Shown here piece by piece: positions 23,170 through 38,300 of a DNA stretch of 64,000 bases. Position numbers and translations under genes: made by a program. Position 1 is the stretch's first letter, and each line of letters begins with the position of its first letter. The stretch comes from Hydractinia symbiolongicarpus (taxonomy: Eukaryota > Cnidaria > Hydrozoa > Anthoathecata > Hydractiniidae), in contig NC_079881.1 in NCBI RefSeq assembly GCF_029227915.1, forward strand, positions 30,481,501-30,545,500. The letters run 5' to 3'. The notes beneath the pieces were generated by a model that was not told where the DNA came from, did no database searches, and worked only from the letters and a program-made list of their open reading frames with translations.

Positions 23170-26100
23170 CAAACCGTTGTAACTGAAATGGACTGACACC
23201 GTTAGAAAGTCAATGAAATGTAGTTTTTGAAACTGTCGCTATTTCTTCAGCGCACGATAACGGATAGGATTGGTCCCATAGTAAAGAATGACTTATTTGT
23301 CTAAACTTTTAAATGAAGCGCTACCACAGCGGCCAGTGTAATTGCTGAGCTCCGGCAATCATTTCTAATTTAGAAGAATGCTATTTCTTGGAGTCCACTT
23401 GTCTCACTTATAACATTTATAAGATCACAGTCCAAAATCAGTTCAATTAAGTACCACAGTCATTCGTTTCACGGTTAAAAGCGATGCAACCTAGTAATAT
23501 CAGAAAAACAATTCGCTAAATACATGTTGGTACGAATATGTGAACCAACTGTTGTAACTCAAACGAACTGACACCGTTAGAAAGTCAATGAAATGTAGTT
23601 TTTGAAACTGTCGCTATTTCTTCAGCGCACGATAACGGATAGGATTGGTCCCATAGTAAAGAATGACTTATTTGTCTAAACTCTTAAATGAAGCGCTACC
23701 ACAGCGGCCAGTGTAATCGCTGAGCTCCGGCAATCATTTCTAATTTAGAAGAATGCTATTTCTTGGAGTCCACTTGTCTCACTTATAACATTTATAAGAT
23801 CACAGTCCAAAATCAGTTCAATTAAGTACCACAGTCATTCGTTTCACGGTTAAAAGCGATGCAACCTAGTAATATCAGAAAAACAATTCGCTAAATACAT
23901 GTTGGTACGAATATGTGAACCAACTATTGTAACTCAAACGAACTGACACCGTTAGAAAGTCAATGAAATGTAGTTTTTGAGAATATTGCTATTTCTTCAG
24001 CGCGCGCTAACTGCTAGGATTAGTCCCACAGTAAAAAAATGACTTTCTTAAGCTTAGTTCTTAAATGAAGCGCTACAACAGCGCCCAGTGTAATCGCTGA
24101 GGTTCCGCAATCATGTCAAATTAAGAAGAATGTTATTTCTTGGAGTCCAATTGTCTCCTTTTTCACATTTATCAGGTGACAGTCCATAATCAGTTCAATT
24201 AAGTACCACAGTCAATCGTTTCACTGTTAAAAGCGATACAACCTAGTAGTACCGGAAAAATAGCACGAAATACATGTTGGTTAGAATATGTGACTTTAAA
24301 CGTTGTAGCTCAAACGGATTGATACTGTTAGAAAGTCAATAAAATGTTGTTTTTGAAACTGTCGCTATTTCTTCTGCGCGCGATAACGGCTAGGATTGGT
24401 CCCACAGTAAAGAATGACTAATTTACCTAAACTTTTAAATAAAACGCTACCACAGCGCCCAGTGTAATCGCTAAGTTCCGGCAATCACGTCAAATTAAGA
24501 AGAATGTTATTTCTTGGAGTCCAATTGTCTCATTTATCACATTTATTAGGTCACAGTTCAAAGTTTGTTCAAGTAAGTCCCACAGTCAATCGTTTCATTG
24601 TTAAAACCGATGCAACCTAGTAATGTCAGAAAAACAATTCGCTAAATACATGTTGGTACGAATATGTGACCCAACCGTTGTAATTCAAACGGGGTTGACA
24701 CCGTTTGAAAGTCAATGAAATGTAGTTTATGAAATTGTCGATATTCCTTCAGCGCGCGCTAACTGCTAGGATTGGTCCCACAGTAAAAAAATGATTTTCT
24801 TTAGCTTAATTCCTAAATGAAGCGCTATACCAGCGCCCAATGTAATCGCTGAGTTCCGGCAATCATGTCAAATTAAAAAGAATGTTATTTCTTGGAGTCC
24901 ACTTGTCTCACTTACACCATTTTTAAGGTCACAGTCCATAATCAGTTCAATTAAGTCCCACAGTCAATTGTTTCACTGTTAAAAGCCATACAACCTAGTA
25001 ATACCGGAAAAATAGCACGAAATACATGTTGGTTCGAATATGTGACTTTAACTGTTGTAGCTCAAACGGATTGATACTGTTAGAAAGTCAATGAAATGTA
25101 GTTTATGAAACTGTCGATATTTCTGCAGCGGGCGCTAACGGCTAGGATTGGTCCCACAGTAAAAAAATGACTTTCTTTAGCTAAATTCTAAAATGAAGCG
25201 CTACAACAGCGCCCAGTGTAATCGCTGAGGTTCCGCAATCAGGTCAAATAACGAAGAATGTTATTTCTTGGAGTCCAATTATCTCCTTTATCACAATTAT
25301 CAGGTGACAGTCCATAATCAGTTCAATTAAGTACCACAGTCAATCGTTTCACTGTTAAAAGCCATACAACCTAGTAGTACCGGAAAAATATCACGAAATA
25401 CATGTTGGTACAAATATGTGATTCAACCGTTGTAACTCCAGCGGATTGATACTGTTAGAAAGTCAAAAAAATGTAGTTTTTGAAACTGTCGCTATTTCTT
25501 CAGCGCGCGATAAGGGCTAGGATTGGTCCCACAGTAAAGAATGACAGATTTATTTAAATTCTTAAATGAAGCGCTTCCCCAGCGCCCAGTGTAATCGCTG
25601 AGTTCCGGCAATCATGTAAAATTAAAAAGAATGTTATTTCTTGGAGTCCACTTGTCTCACTTATAACATTTTTAAGGTCACAGTCCATAATCAGTTCAAT
25701 TAAGTCCCACAGTCAATTGTTCCACTGTTAAAAGCCATACAACCTAGTAATACCGGAAAAATAGCACGAAACACATGTTGGTACGAATAGGTGACCCAAC
25801 CGTTGTAACTCAAACGGACTGACACCGTTAAAAATTCAATGAAATGTAGTTTTTGAAACTGTCGCTATTTCTTCAGCGCGCGATAACGGCTAGGATTGGT
25901 CCCGCAGAAAAGAATGACTTTTTTATCTTAATTTTTAATTGAAGCGCTACCACAGCGCCCAGTGTAATCGCTGAGTTTCGGCAATCATGTCAAATTAGGA
26001 AGAATGTTATTTCTTGGAATCCAATTTTCTCATTTATCACATTTATTAGGTCACAGTCCAAAGTTTGTTCAAGTAAGTCCCACAGTCAATCGTTTCATTG

Positions 26101-29100
26101 TTAAAAGCGATGCAACCTAGTAATATCAAAAAAAATATCGCTAAATATATGTTGGTACGAATATGTGACCCAACCGTTGTAACTCAAACGGACTGACACT
26201 GTTAGAAAGACAATGAAATGTAGTTTTTGAAACTATCGCTATTTCTTCAGCGCGCGATAACGGCTAGGATTGATCCCGCAGTAAAAAATGCCTTTTTTAT
26301 CTTAATTTTTAATTGAAGCGCTAACACAGCGTCCAGTGTAATCACTGAGGTTCCGCAATCATGTCAAATTACGAAGAATGTTATTTCTTGGAGTCCAATT
26401 ATCTCCTTTATCACAATTATCAGGTGACAGTCCATAATCAGTTCAATTAAGTACCACAGTCAATCGTTTCACTGTTAAAAGCCATACAACCTAGTAGTAC
26501 CGGAAAAATATCACGAAATACATGTTGGTACAAATAGGTGACCCAACCGTTGTAACTGAAATGGACTGACACCGTTAGAAAGTCAATGAAATGTAGTTTT
26601 TGAAACTGTCGCTATTTCTTCAGCGCACGATAACGGATAGGATTGGTCCCATAGTAAAGAATGACTTATTTGTCTAAACTCTTAAATGAAGCGCTACCAC
26701 AGCGGCCAGTGTAATCGCTGAGCTCCGGCAATCATTTCTATTTTAGAAGAATGCTATTTCTTGGAGTCCACTTGTCTCACTTATAACATTTATAAGATCA
26801 CAGTCCAAAATCAGTTCAATTAAGTACCACAGTCATTCGTTTCACGGTTAAAAGCGATGCAACCTAGTAATATCAGAAAAACAATTCGCTAAATACATGT
26901 TGGTACGAATATGTGAACCAACTGTTGTAACTCAAACGAACTGACACCGTTAGAAAGTCAATGAAATGTAGTTTTTGAAACAGTCGCTATTTCTTCAGCG
27001 CACGATAACGGATAGGATTGGTCCCATAGTAAAGAATGACTTATTTGTCTAAACTCTTAAATGAAGCGCTGCCACAGCGGCCAGTGTAATCGCTGAGCTC
27101 CGGCAATCATTTCTAATTAAGAAGAATGCTATTTCTAGGAGTCCACTTGTCTCACTTATAACATTTATAAGATCACAGTCCAAAATCAGTTCAATTAAGT
27201 ACCACAGTCATTCGTTTCACGGTTAAAAGCGATGCAACCTAGTAATATCAGAAAAACAATTCGCTAAATACATGTTGGTACGAATATGTGAATCAACTGT
27301 TGTAACTCAAACGAACTGACACCGTTAGAAAGTCAATGAATTGTAGTTTTTGAGAATGTTGCTATTTCTTCAGCGCGCGCTAACTGCTAGGATTAGTCCC
27401 ACAGTAAAAAAATGACTTTCTTAAGCTTAGTTCTTAAATGAAGCGCTACAACAGCGCCCAGTGTAATCGCTGAGGTTCCGCAATCATGTCAAATTAAGAA
27501 GAATGTTATTTCTTGGAGTCCAATTGTCTCCTTTGTCACATTTATCAGGTGACAGTCCATAATCAGTTCAATTAAGTACCACAGTCAATCGTTTCACTGT
27601 TAAAAGCGATACAACCTAGTAGTACCGGAAAAATAGCACGAAATACATGTTGGTTAGAATATGTGACTTTAAACGTTGTAGCTCAAACGGATTGATACTG
27701 TTAGAAAGTCAATAAAATGTTGTTTTTGAAACTGTCGCTATTTCTTCTGCGCGCGATAACGGCTAGGATTGGTCCCACAGTAAAGAATGACTTATTTACC
27801 TAAACTTTTAAATAAAACGCTACCACAGCGCCCAGTGTAATCGCTAAGTTCCGGCAATCACGTCAAATTAAGAAGAATGTTATTTCTTGGAGTCCAATTG
27901 TCTCATTTATCACATTTATTAGGTCACAGTTCAAAGTTTGTTCAAGTAAGTCTCACAGTCAATCGTTTCATTGTTAAAAGCGATGCAACCTAGTAATGTC
28001 AGAAAAACAATTCGCTAAATACATGTTGGTACGAATATGTGACCCAACCGTTGTAATTCAAACGGGGTTGACACCGTTTGAAAGTCAATGAAATGTAGTT
28101 TATGAAATTGTCGATATTCCTTCAGCGCGCGCTAACTGCTAGGATTGGTCCCACAGTAAAAAAATGATTTTCTTTAGCTTAATTCCTAAATGAAGCGCTA
28201 TACCAGCACCCAATGTAATCGCTGAGTTCCGGCAATCATGTCAAATTAAAAAGAATGTTATTTCTTGGAGTCCACTTGTCTCACTTACACCATTTTTAAG
28301 GTCACAGTCCATAATCAGTTCAATTAAGTCCCACAGTCAATTGTTTCACTGTTAAAAGCCATACAACCTAGTAATACCGGAAAAATAGCACGAAATACAT
28401 GTTGGTTCGAATATGTGACTTTAACCGTTGTAGCTCAAACGGATTGATACTGTTAGAAAGTCAATGAAATGTAGTTTATGAAACTGTCGATATTTCTTCA
28501 GCGCGTGCTAACGGCTAGGATTGGTCCCACAGTAAAAAAATGACTTTCTTTAGCTAAATTCTAAAATGAAGCGCTACTACAGCGCCCAGTGTAATCGCTG
28601 AGTTCCGGCAATCATGTAAAATTAAAAAGAATGTTATTTCTTGGAGTCCACTTGTCTCACTTATAACATTTTTAAGGTCACAGTCCATAATCAGTTCAAT
28701 TAAGTCCCACAGTCAATTGTTTCACTGTTAAAAGCCATACAACCTAGTAATACCGGAAAAATAGCACGAAACACATGTTGGTACGAATAGGTGACCCAAC
28801 CGTTGTAACTCAAACGGACTGACACCGTTAAAATTTCAATGAAATGTAGTTTTTGAAACTGTCGCTATTTCTTCAGCGCGCGATAACTGCTAGGATTGGT
28901 CCCGCAGAAAAGAATGACTTTTTTATCTTAATTTTTAATTGAAGCGCTACCACAGCGCCCAGTGTAATCGCTGAGTTTCGGCAATCATGTCAAATTAGGA
29001 AGAATGTTATTTCTTGGAATCCAATTTTCTCATTTATCACATTTATTAGGTCACAGTCCAAAGTTTGTTCAAGTAAGTCCCACAGTCAATCGTTTCATTG

Positions 29101-29520
29101 TTAAAAGCGATGCAACCTAGTAATATCAAAAAAAATATCGCTAAATATATGTTGGTACGAATATGTGACCCAACCGTTGTAACTCAAACGGACTGACACT
29201 GTTAGAAAGACAATGAAATGTAGTTTTTGAAACTATCGCTATTTCTTCAGCGCGCGATAACGGCTAGGATTGATCCCGCAGTAAAAAATGCCTTTTTTAT
29301 CTTAATTTTTAATTGAAGCGCTAACACAGCGTCCAGTGTAATCACTGAGGTTCCGCAATCATGTCAAATTACGAAGAATGTTATTTCTTGGAGTCCAATT
29401 ATCTCCTTTATCACAATTATCAGGTGACAGTCCAAAATCAGTTCAATTAAGTACCACAGTCAATCGTTTCACTGTTAAAAGCCATACAACCTAGTAGTAC
29501 CGGAAAAATATCACGAAATA
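23170..29520. repeat. Satellite B composite higher-order repeat (3373- and 3000-bp offsets)
   Basis: About 23170-25205 recurs at about 26543-28578 with an offset of 3373 bp (9 monomers). Both copies carry two successive CAGCGCACGATAACGGATAGG monomers. About 25575-26520 then recurs at about 28575-29520 with an offset of 3000 bp (8 monomers). The change of offset means one monomer (about 25205-25575) is missing from the second copy. Part of the block recurs again 1120 bp (3 monomers) further on, for example 28581 against 29701. The pattern implies duplication followed by loss of one unit. Confidence 0.75.
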
Positions 29521-32391
29521 CATTTTGGTACGAATATGTGACTCAACCGTTGTAACTGCAGCGGATTGATACTGTTAGAAAGTCAATGAAATGTAGTTTT
29601 TGAAACTGTCGCTATTTCTTCCGCGCGCGATAACGGCTAGGATTGGTCCCACAGTAAAGAATGACAGATTTATCTAAATTCTTAAATGAAGCGCTACCCC
29701 AGCGCCCAGTGTAATCGCTGAGTTCCGGCAATCATGTCAAATTAAAAAGAATGTTATTTCTTGGAGTCCACTTGTCTCACTTATAACATTTTTAAGGTCA
29801 CAGTCCATAATCAGTTCAATTAAGTCCCAGAGTCAATTGTTTCACTGTTAAAAGCCATACAACCTAGTAATACCGGAAAAATAGCACGAAACACATGTTG
29901 CTACGAATAGGTGACCCAACCGTTGTAACTCAAACGGACTGACACCGTTAAAAATTCAATGAAATGTAGTTTTTGAAACTGTCGCTATTTCTTCAGCGCG
30001 CGATAAGGGCTAGGATTGGTCCCGCAGAAAAGAATGACTTTTTTATCTTAATTTTTAATTGAAGCGCTACCACAGCGCCCAGTGTAATCGCTGAGTTTCG
30101 GAAATCATGTCAAATTAGGAAGAATGTTATTTCTTGGAATCCAATTTCCTCATTTATCACATTTATTAGGTCACAGTCCAAAGTTTGTTCAAGTAAGTCC
30201 CACAGTCAATCGTTTCATTGTTAAAAGCGATGCAACCTAGTAATATCAAAAAAAATATCGCTAAATATATGTTGGTACGAATATGTGACCCAACCGTTTT
30301 AACTCAAACGGACTGACACTGTTAGAAAGACAATGAAATGTGGTTTTTGAAACTATCGCTATTTCTTCAGCGCGCGATAACGGCTAGGATTGGTCCCGCA
30401 GTAAAAAATGCCTTTTTTATCTTAATTTTTAATTGAAGCGCTAACACAGCGCCCAGTGCAATCGCTGAGTTTCGGCAATCATTTTAAATTAAGAAGAATG
30501 CTATTTCTTGGAGTCCACTTGTCTCACTTATAACATTTATAAGACCACAGTCCAAAATCAGTTCAATTAAGTCCCAAAGTCAATCGTTTAACGGTCAAAA
30601 GCGATGCAACCTAGTAATATCAGAAAAACAATTCGATAAATACATGTTGGTACGAATATGTGACCCAACCGTTGTAACTCAAACGGACTGACACCGTTAG
30701 AAAGTCAATGAAATGTAGTTTTTGAGACTGTCGCTATTTTCCCAGCGCGCGCTAACGGCTAAGATTGGTCCCACAGTAAAAAATGACTTTCTTTAGCTTA
30801 ATTCTTAAATGAAACGCTACAACAGCACCCAGTGTAATCGCTGAGGTTCCGCAATCATGTCAAATTAAGAAGAATGTTATTTCTTGGAGTCCAATTGTCT
30901 CACTTATAACATTTTTAAGGTCACAGTCCATAATCAGTTCAATTAAGTCCCACAGTCAATTGTTTTACTGTTAAAAGCCATACAACCTAGTAATACCGGA
31001 AAAATAGCACGAAACACATGTTGGTACGAATAGGTGACCCAACCGTTGTAACTCAAACAGACTGACACCGTTAAAAATTCATTGAAATGTAGTTTTTGAA
31101 ACTGTCGCTATTTCTTCAGCGCGCGATAACGGTTAGGATTGGTCCCGCAGAAAAGAATAACTTTTTTATCTTAATTTTTAATTGAAGCGCTACCACAGCG
31201 CCCAGTGTAATCGCTGAGTTCCGGCAATCACGTCAAATTAAGAAGAATGCAATTTCTTGGAGTCCAATTGTCTCATTTATCACATTTATCAGGTCACAGT
31301 CCAAAGTTAGTTCAATTAATTCCCACAGTCAATCGTTTCATTGTTTAAAGTGATGCAACCTAGTAATGTCAGAAAAACAATTCGCTAAATACATGTTGGT
31401 ACGAATATGTGACCCAACCGTTGTAATTCAAACGGACTGACACCGTTAGAAAGTCAATGAAATGTAGTTTTTGAGACTGTCGCTATTTTCTCAGCGCGCG
31501 CTAACGGCTAGGATTGGTCACACAGTAAAAAATAACTTTCTTTAGCTTAATTCTTAAATGAAACGCTACAACAGCACCCAGTGTAATCGCTGAGGTTCCG
31601 CAATCATGTCAAATTAAGAAGAATGTTATTTCTTGGAGTCCAATTGTCTCACTTATAACATTTTTAAGGTCACAGTCCATAATCAGTTCAATTAAGTCCC
31701 ACAGTCAATTGTTTTACTGTTAAAAGCCATACAACCTAGTAATACCGGAAAAATAGCACGAAACGCATGTTGGTACGAATAGGTGACCCAACCGTTGTAA
31801 CTCAAACAGACTGACACCGTTAAAAGTTCAATGAAATTTAGTTTTTGAGACTGTCGCTATTTTCTCAGCGCGCGCTAACGGCTAGGATTGGTCCCACAGT
31901 AAAAATGACTTTCTTTAGCTTAATTCTTAAATGAAACGCTACAACAGCACCCAGTGTAATCGCTGAGGTTCCGCAATCATGTCAAATTAAGAAGAATGTT
32001 ATTTCTTGGAGTCCAATTGTCTCACTTATAACAATTTTAAGGTCACAGTCCATAATCAGTTCAAATAAGTCCCACAGTCAATTGTTTTACTGTTGAAAGC
32101 CATACAACCTAGTAATACCGGAAAAATAGCACGAAACACATGTTGGTACGAATAGGTGACCCAACCGTTGTAACTCAAACAGACTGACACCGTTAAAAAT
32201 TCAATGAAATGTAGTTTTTGAAACTGTCGCTATTTCTTCAGCGCGCGATAACGGTTAGGATTGGTCCCGCAGAAAAGAATGACAGATTTATCTAAATTCT
32301 TAAATGAAACGCTACCCCAGCGCCCAGTGGAATCGCTGAGTTCCGGCAATCATGTCAAATTAAAAAGAATGTTCTTCCTTGGAGTCCACTT

Positions 32392-35300
32392 GTCTCACTT
32401 ATAACATTTTTAAGGTCACAGTCCATAATCAGTTCAATTAATTCCCACAGTCAATTGTTTCACTGTTAAAAGCCATACAACCTAGTAATACCGGAAAAAT
32501 AGCACTAAACACATGTTGGTACGAATAAGTGAGTTTAACGTTGTAACTCAAACGGACTGACACCGCTAAAAAGTCAATCAAATGTAGTTTTTGAAACTGT
32601 CGCTATTTCTTCAGCGCGCGATAACGGCTAGGATTGGTCCCGCAGTAAAGAATGACTTTTTTATATTAATTTTTAATTGAAGCGCTACCACAGCGCCTAG
32701 TGTAATCGCTGAGTTTCGGCAATCATGTCAAATTAGGAAGAATGTTATTTCTTGGAATCTTATTTTCTCATTTATCACATTTATTAGGTCACAGTCCAAA
32801 GTTTGTTCAAGTAAGTCCCACAGTCAATCGTTTCATTGTTAAAAGCGATGCAACCTAGTAATATCAAAAAAAAATATCCCTAAATACATGTTGGTACGAA
32901 TATGTGACCCAACCGTTGTAACTCAAACGGACTGACACTGTTAGAAAGACAATGAAATGTAGTTTTTGAAACTATCGCTATTTCTTGAGCGCGCGATTAC
33001 GGCTAGGATTGGTCCCACAGTAAAGAATAACTGATTTATCTAAATTCTTAAATGAAGCGCTACAACAGCGCCCAGTGTAATCGCTGAGTTCCGGCAATCA
33101 TATCAAATTGAAAAGAATGTTATTTCTTGGTGTCCAATTTTCTCATTTATCACATTTATTAGGTCACAGTCCAAAGTTTGTTCAATTAAGTCCCACAGCC
33201 AATCGTTTTATTGTTAAAAGCAATGCAACCTAGTAATATTAAAAAAAATATCGCTAAATACATGTTTGTACGAATATGTGAACCAACAGTTGTAACTCAA
33301 ACGGACTGACACTGTTAGAAAGACAATGAAATGTAGCTTTTGAGACTGTCGCTATTTCTTCAGCGCGCGCTAACGCCTACGATTGGTCCCACAGTAAAAA
33401 ATGACTTTCTTTAGCTTAATTCTTAGATGAAGCGCTACAACAGGGCCCAGTGTAATCGCTGAGTTTCCGCAATCATGTCAAATTAAGAAGAATGTTGTTT
33501 CTTGGAGTCCAATTGTCTCCTTCATCACATTTATCAGGTGACAGTCCATAATCTGATCAATTAAGTACCACAGTCAAGCGTTTCACTGTTAAAAGCCATA
33601 CAACCTAGTAGTACCGGAAAAATATCACGAAATACATGTTGGTACGAATATGTGACTCAACCGTTGTAACTCCAGCGGATTGATACTGTTAGAAAGTCAA
33701 TGAAATGTAGTTCTTGAAACTGTCGCTATTTCTTCAGCGAGCGATAACGGCTAGGATTGGTCCCACAGTAAAGAATGACAGATTTATCTAAATTCTAAAA
33801 TGAAACGCTACCCCAGCGCCCAGTGGAATCGCTGAGTTCCGGCAATCATGTCAAATTAAAAAGAATGTTATTCCTTGGAGTCCACTTGTCTCACTTATAA
33901 CATTTTTAAGGTCACAGTCCATAATCAGTTTAATTAATTCCCACAGTCAATTGTTTCACTGTTAAAAGCCATACAACCTAGTAATACCGGAAAAATAGCA
34001 CGAAACACATGTTGGTACGAATAGGTGATCCAACCGTTGTAACTCAAACGGGGTTGACACCGTTTGAAAGTCAATGAAATGTAGTTTATGAAACTGTCGA
34101 TATTTCTTCAGCGCGCTCTAACGGCTAGGATTGGTCCCACAGTAAACAAATGACTTTCTTTAGCTTAATTCTTAAATAAAGCGCTACAACACCGCTCAGT
34201 GTAATCGCTGAGGTTCCGCAATCATGTCAAATTACGAAGAATGTTATTTCTTGGAGTCCAATTATCTCCTTTGTCACAATTATCAGGTGACAGTCCATAA
34301 TCAGTTCAATTAAGTATCACAGTCAATCGTTTTACTGTTAAAAGCCGTACAACCTAGTAGTACCGGAAAAATATCACGAAATACATGTTGGCACGAATAT
34401 GTGACTCAACCGTTGTAACTCCGGCGGATTGATACTGGTAGAAAGTCAATGAAATGTAGTTTTTGAAACTGTCGCTATTTCTTCAGCGCGCGATAACGGC
34501 TAGGATTGGTCTTACAGTAAAGAATGACAGGTTTATCTAAATTCTTAAATGAAGCGCTACCCCAGCGCCCAGTGTAATCGCTGAGTTCCGGCAATCATGT
34601 CAAATTAAAAAGAATGTTATTTCTTGGAGTCCACTTCTCTCACTTATAACATTTTTAAGGTCACAGTCCATAATCACTTCAATTAAGTCCCACAGTCAAT
34701 TGTTTCACTGTTAAAAGCCATACAACCTAGTAATACCGGAAAAATAGCACGAAACACATGATGGTACGAATAGGTGACCCAACCGTTGTAACTCAAACGG
34801 ACTGACACCGTTAAAAATTCAATGAAATGTAGTTTTTGAAACTGTCGCTATTTCTTCAGCGCGCGATAACGGCTAGGATTGGTCCCGCAGAAAAGAATGA
34901 CTTTTTTATCTTAATTTTTAATTGAAGCGCTACCACAGCGCTCAGTGTAATCGCTGAGTTTCGGCAATCATGTCAAATTAGGAAGAATGTTACTTCTTGG
35001 AGTCCAATTTTCTCATTTATCACATTTATTAGGTCACAGTCCAAAGTTTGTTCAAGTAAGTCCCACAGTCAATTGTTTCATTGTTAAAAGCGATGCAACC
35101 TAGTAATATCAAAAAAAATATCGCTAAATATATGTTGGTACGAATATGTGACCCAACCGTTGTAACTCAATCGGACTGACGCTGTTAGAAAGACAATGAA
35201 ATGTAGTTTTTGAAACTATCGCTATTTCTTCAGCGCGCGATAACGGCTAGGATTGGTCCCACAGTAAAGAATGACTTATTTACCTAAACTTTTAAATAAA

Positions 35301-38300
35301 GCGCTACCACAGCGCCCAGTGTAATCGCTGAGTTCCGGCAATCACGTCAAATTAAGAAGAATGTTATTTCTTGGAGTCCAATTGTCTCATTTATCACATT
35401 TATCAGGTCACAGTCCAAAGTTAGTTCAATTAAGTCCCACAGTCAATCGTTTCATTGTTTAAAGTGATGAAACCTAGTAATGTCAGAAAAACAATTCGCT
35501 AAATACATGTTGGTACGAATATGTGACCCAACCGTTGTAATTCAAACGGGGTTGACACCGTTTAAAAGTCAATGAATTGTAGTTTATGAAACTGTCGATA
35601 TTTTTTCAGCGCGTGCTAACGGCTAGGATTGGTCCCACAGTAAAAAAATGACTTTCTTTAGCTTAATTCTTAAATGAAGCGCTACAACAGCGCCCAGTGT
35701 AATCGCTGAGGTTCCGCAATCATGTCAAATTACGAAGAATGTTATTTCTTGGAGTCCAATTATCTCCTTTATCACAATTATCAGGTGACAGTCCATAATC
35801 AGTTCAATTAAGTCCCACAGTCAATTGTTTCACTGTTAAAAGCCATACAACCTAGTAATACCGGACAAATAGCACGAAACACATGTTGGTACGAATAGGT
35901 GACCCAACCGTTGAAACTCAAACGGACTGACACCGTTAAAAATTCAATGAAATGTAGTTTTTGAAACTGTCGCTATTTCTTCAGCGCGCGATAACGGCTA
36001 GGATTGGTCCCGCAGAGAAGAATGACTTTTTTATCTTAATTTTTAATTGAAGCGCTACCACAGCGCCCAGTGTAATCGCTGAGTTTCGGCAATCATGTCA
36101 AATTAGGAAGAATGTTATTTCTTGGAGTCCAATTTTCTCATTTATCACATTTATTAGGTCACAGTCCAAAGTTTGTTCAAGTAAGTCCCACAGTCAATTG
36201 TTTCATTGTTAAAAGCGATGCAACCTAGTAATATCAAAAAAAATATCGCTAAATATATGTTGGTACGAATATGTGACCCAACCGTTGTAACTCAAGCGGA
36301 CTGACACCTTTAAAAATTCAATGAAATGTAGTTTTTGAAACTATCGCTATTTCTTCAGCGCGCGATAACGGCTAGGATTGGTCCCGCAGAAAAGAATGAC
36401 TTTTTTATCTTAATTTTTAATTGAAGCGCTACCACAGCGTCCAGTGCAATCGCTGAGTTTCGGCAATCATTTCAAATTAAGAAGAATGCTATTTCTTGGA
36501 GTCAACTTGTCTCACTTATAACATTTATAAGATCACAGTCCAAAATCAGTTCAATTATGTCTCAAAGTCAATCGTTTCACGGTTAAAAGCGATGCAACCT
36601 AGTAATATCAGAAAAACAATTCGCTAAATACATGTTGGTACGAATATGTGACCCAACCGTTGTAACTCAAACGAACTGACACCGTTAGAAAGTCAATGAA
36701 ATGTAGTTTTTGAAACTGTCGCTATTTTTTCAGCGCGCGCTAAAGGCTAGGATTGGTCCCACAGTAAAAAATGAATTTCTTTAGCTTAATTCTTAAATGA
36801 AGCGCTACCACAGCGCCCAGTGTAATCGCTGAGTTCCGGCAATCACCTCAAATTAAAAAGAATGTTATTTCTTGGAGTCCAATTGTCTCACTTATAACAT
36901 TTTTAAGGTCACAGTCCATAATCAGTTCAATTAATTCCCACAGTCAATTGTTTCACTGTTAAAAGCCATACAACCTAGTAATACCGGAAAAATAGCACTA
37001 AACACATGTTGGTACGAATAAGTGAGTTTAACGTTGTAACTCAAACGGACTGACACCGCTAAAAAGTCAATCAAATGTAGTTTTTGAAACTGTCGCTATT
37101 TCTTCAGCGCGCGATAACGGCTAGGATTGGTCCCGCAGTAAAGAATGACTTTTTTATATTAATTTTTAATTGAAGCGCTACCACAGCGCCTAGTGTAATC
37201 GCTGAGTTTCGGCAATCATGTCAAATTAGGAAGAATGTTATTTCTTGGAATCTTATTTTCTCATTTATCACATTTATTAGGTCACAGTCCAAAGTTTGTT
37301 CAAGTAAGTCCCACAGTCAATCGTTTCATTGTTAAAAGCGATGCAACCTAGTAATATCAAAAAAAAATATCCCTAAATACATGTTGGTACGAATATGTGA
37401 CCCAACCGTTGTAACTCAAACGGACTGACACTGTTAGAAAGACAATGAAATGTAGTTTTTGAAACTATCGCTATTTCTTGAGCGCGCGATTACGGCTAGG
37501 ATTGGTCCCACAGTAAAGAATAACTGATTTATCTAAATTCTTAAATGAAGCGCTACAACAGCGCCCAGTGTAATCGCTGAGTTCCGGCAATCATATCAAA
37601 TTGAAAAGAATGTTATTTCTTGGTGTCCAATTTTCTCATTTATCACATTTATTAGGTCACAGTCCAAAGTTTGTTCAATTAAGTCCCACAGCCAATCGTT
37701 TTATTGTTAAAAGCAATGCAACCTAGTAATATTAAAAAAAATATCGCTAAATACATGTTTGTACGAATATGTGAACCAACAGTTGTAACTCAAACGGACT
37801 GACACTGTTAGAAAGACAATGAAATGTAGCTTTTGAGACTGTCGCTATTTCTTCAGCGCGCGCTAACGCCTACGATTGGTCCCACAGTAAAAAATGACTT
37901 TCTTTAGCTTAATTCTTAGATGAAGCGCTACAACAGGGCCCAGTGTAATCGCTGAGTTTCCGCAATCATGTCAAATTAAGAAGAATGTTGTTTCTTGGAG
38001 TCCAATTGTCTCCTTCATCACATTTATCAGGTGACAGTCCATAATCTGATCAATTAAGTACCACAGTCAAGCGTTTCACTGTTAAAAGCCATACAACCTA
38101 GTAGTACCGGAAAAATATCACGAAATACATGTTGGTACGAATATGTGACTCAACCGTTGTAACTCCAGCGGATTGATACTGTTAGAAAGTCAATGAAATG
38201 TAGTTCTTGAAACTGTCGCTATTTCTTCAGCGAGCGATAACGGCTAGGATTGGTCCCACAGTAAAGAATGACAGATTTATCTAAATTCTAAAATGAAACG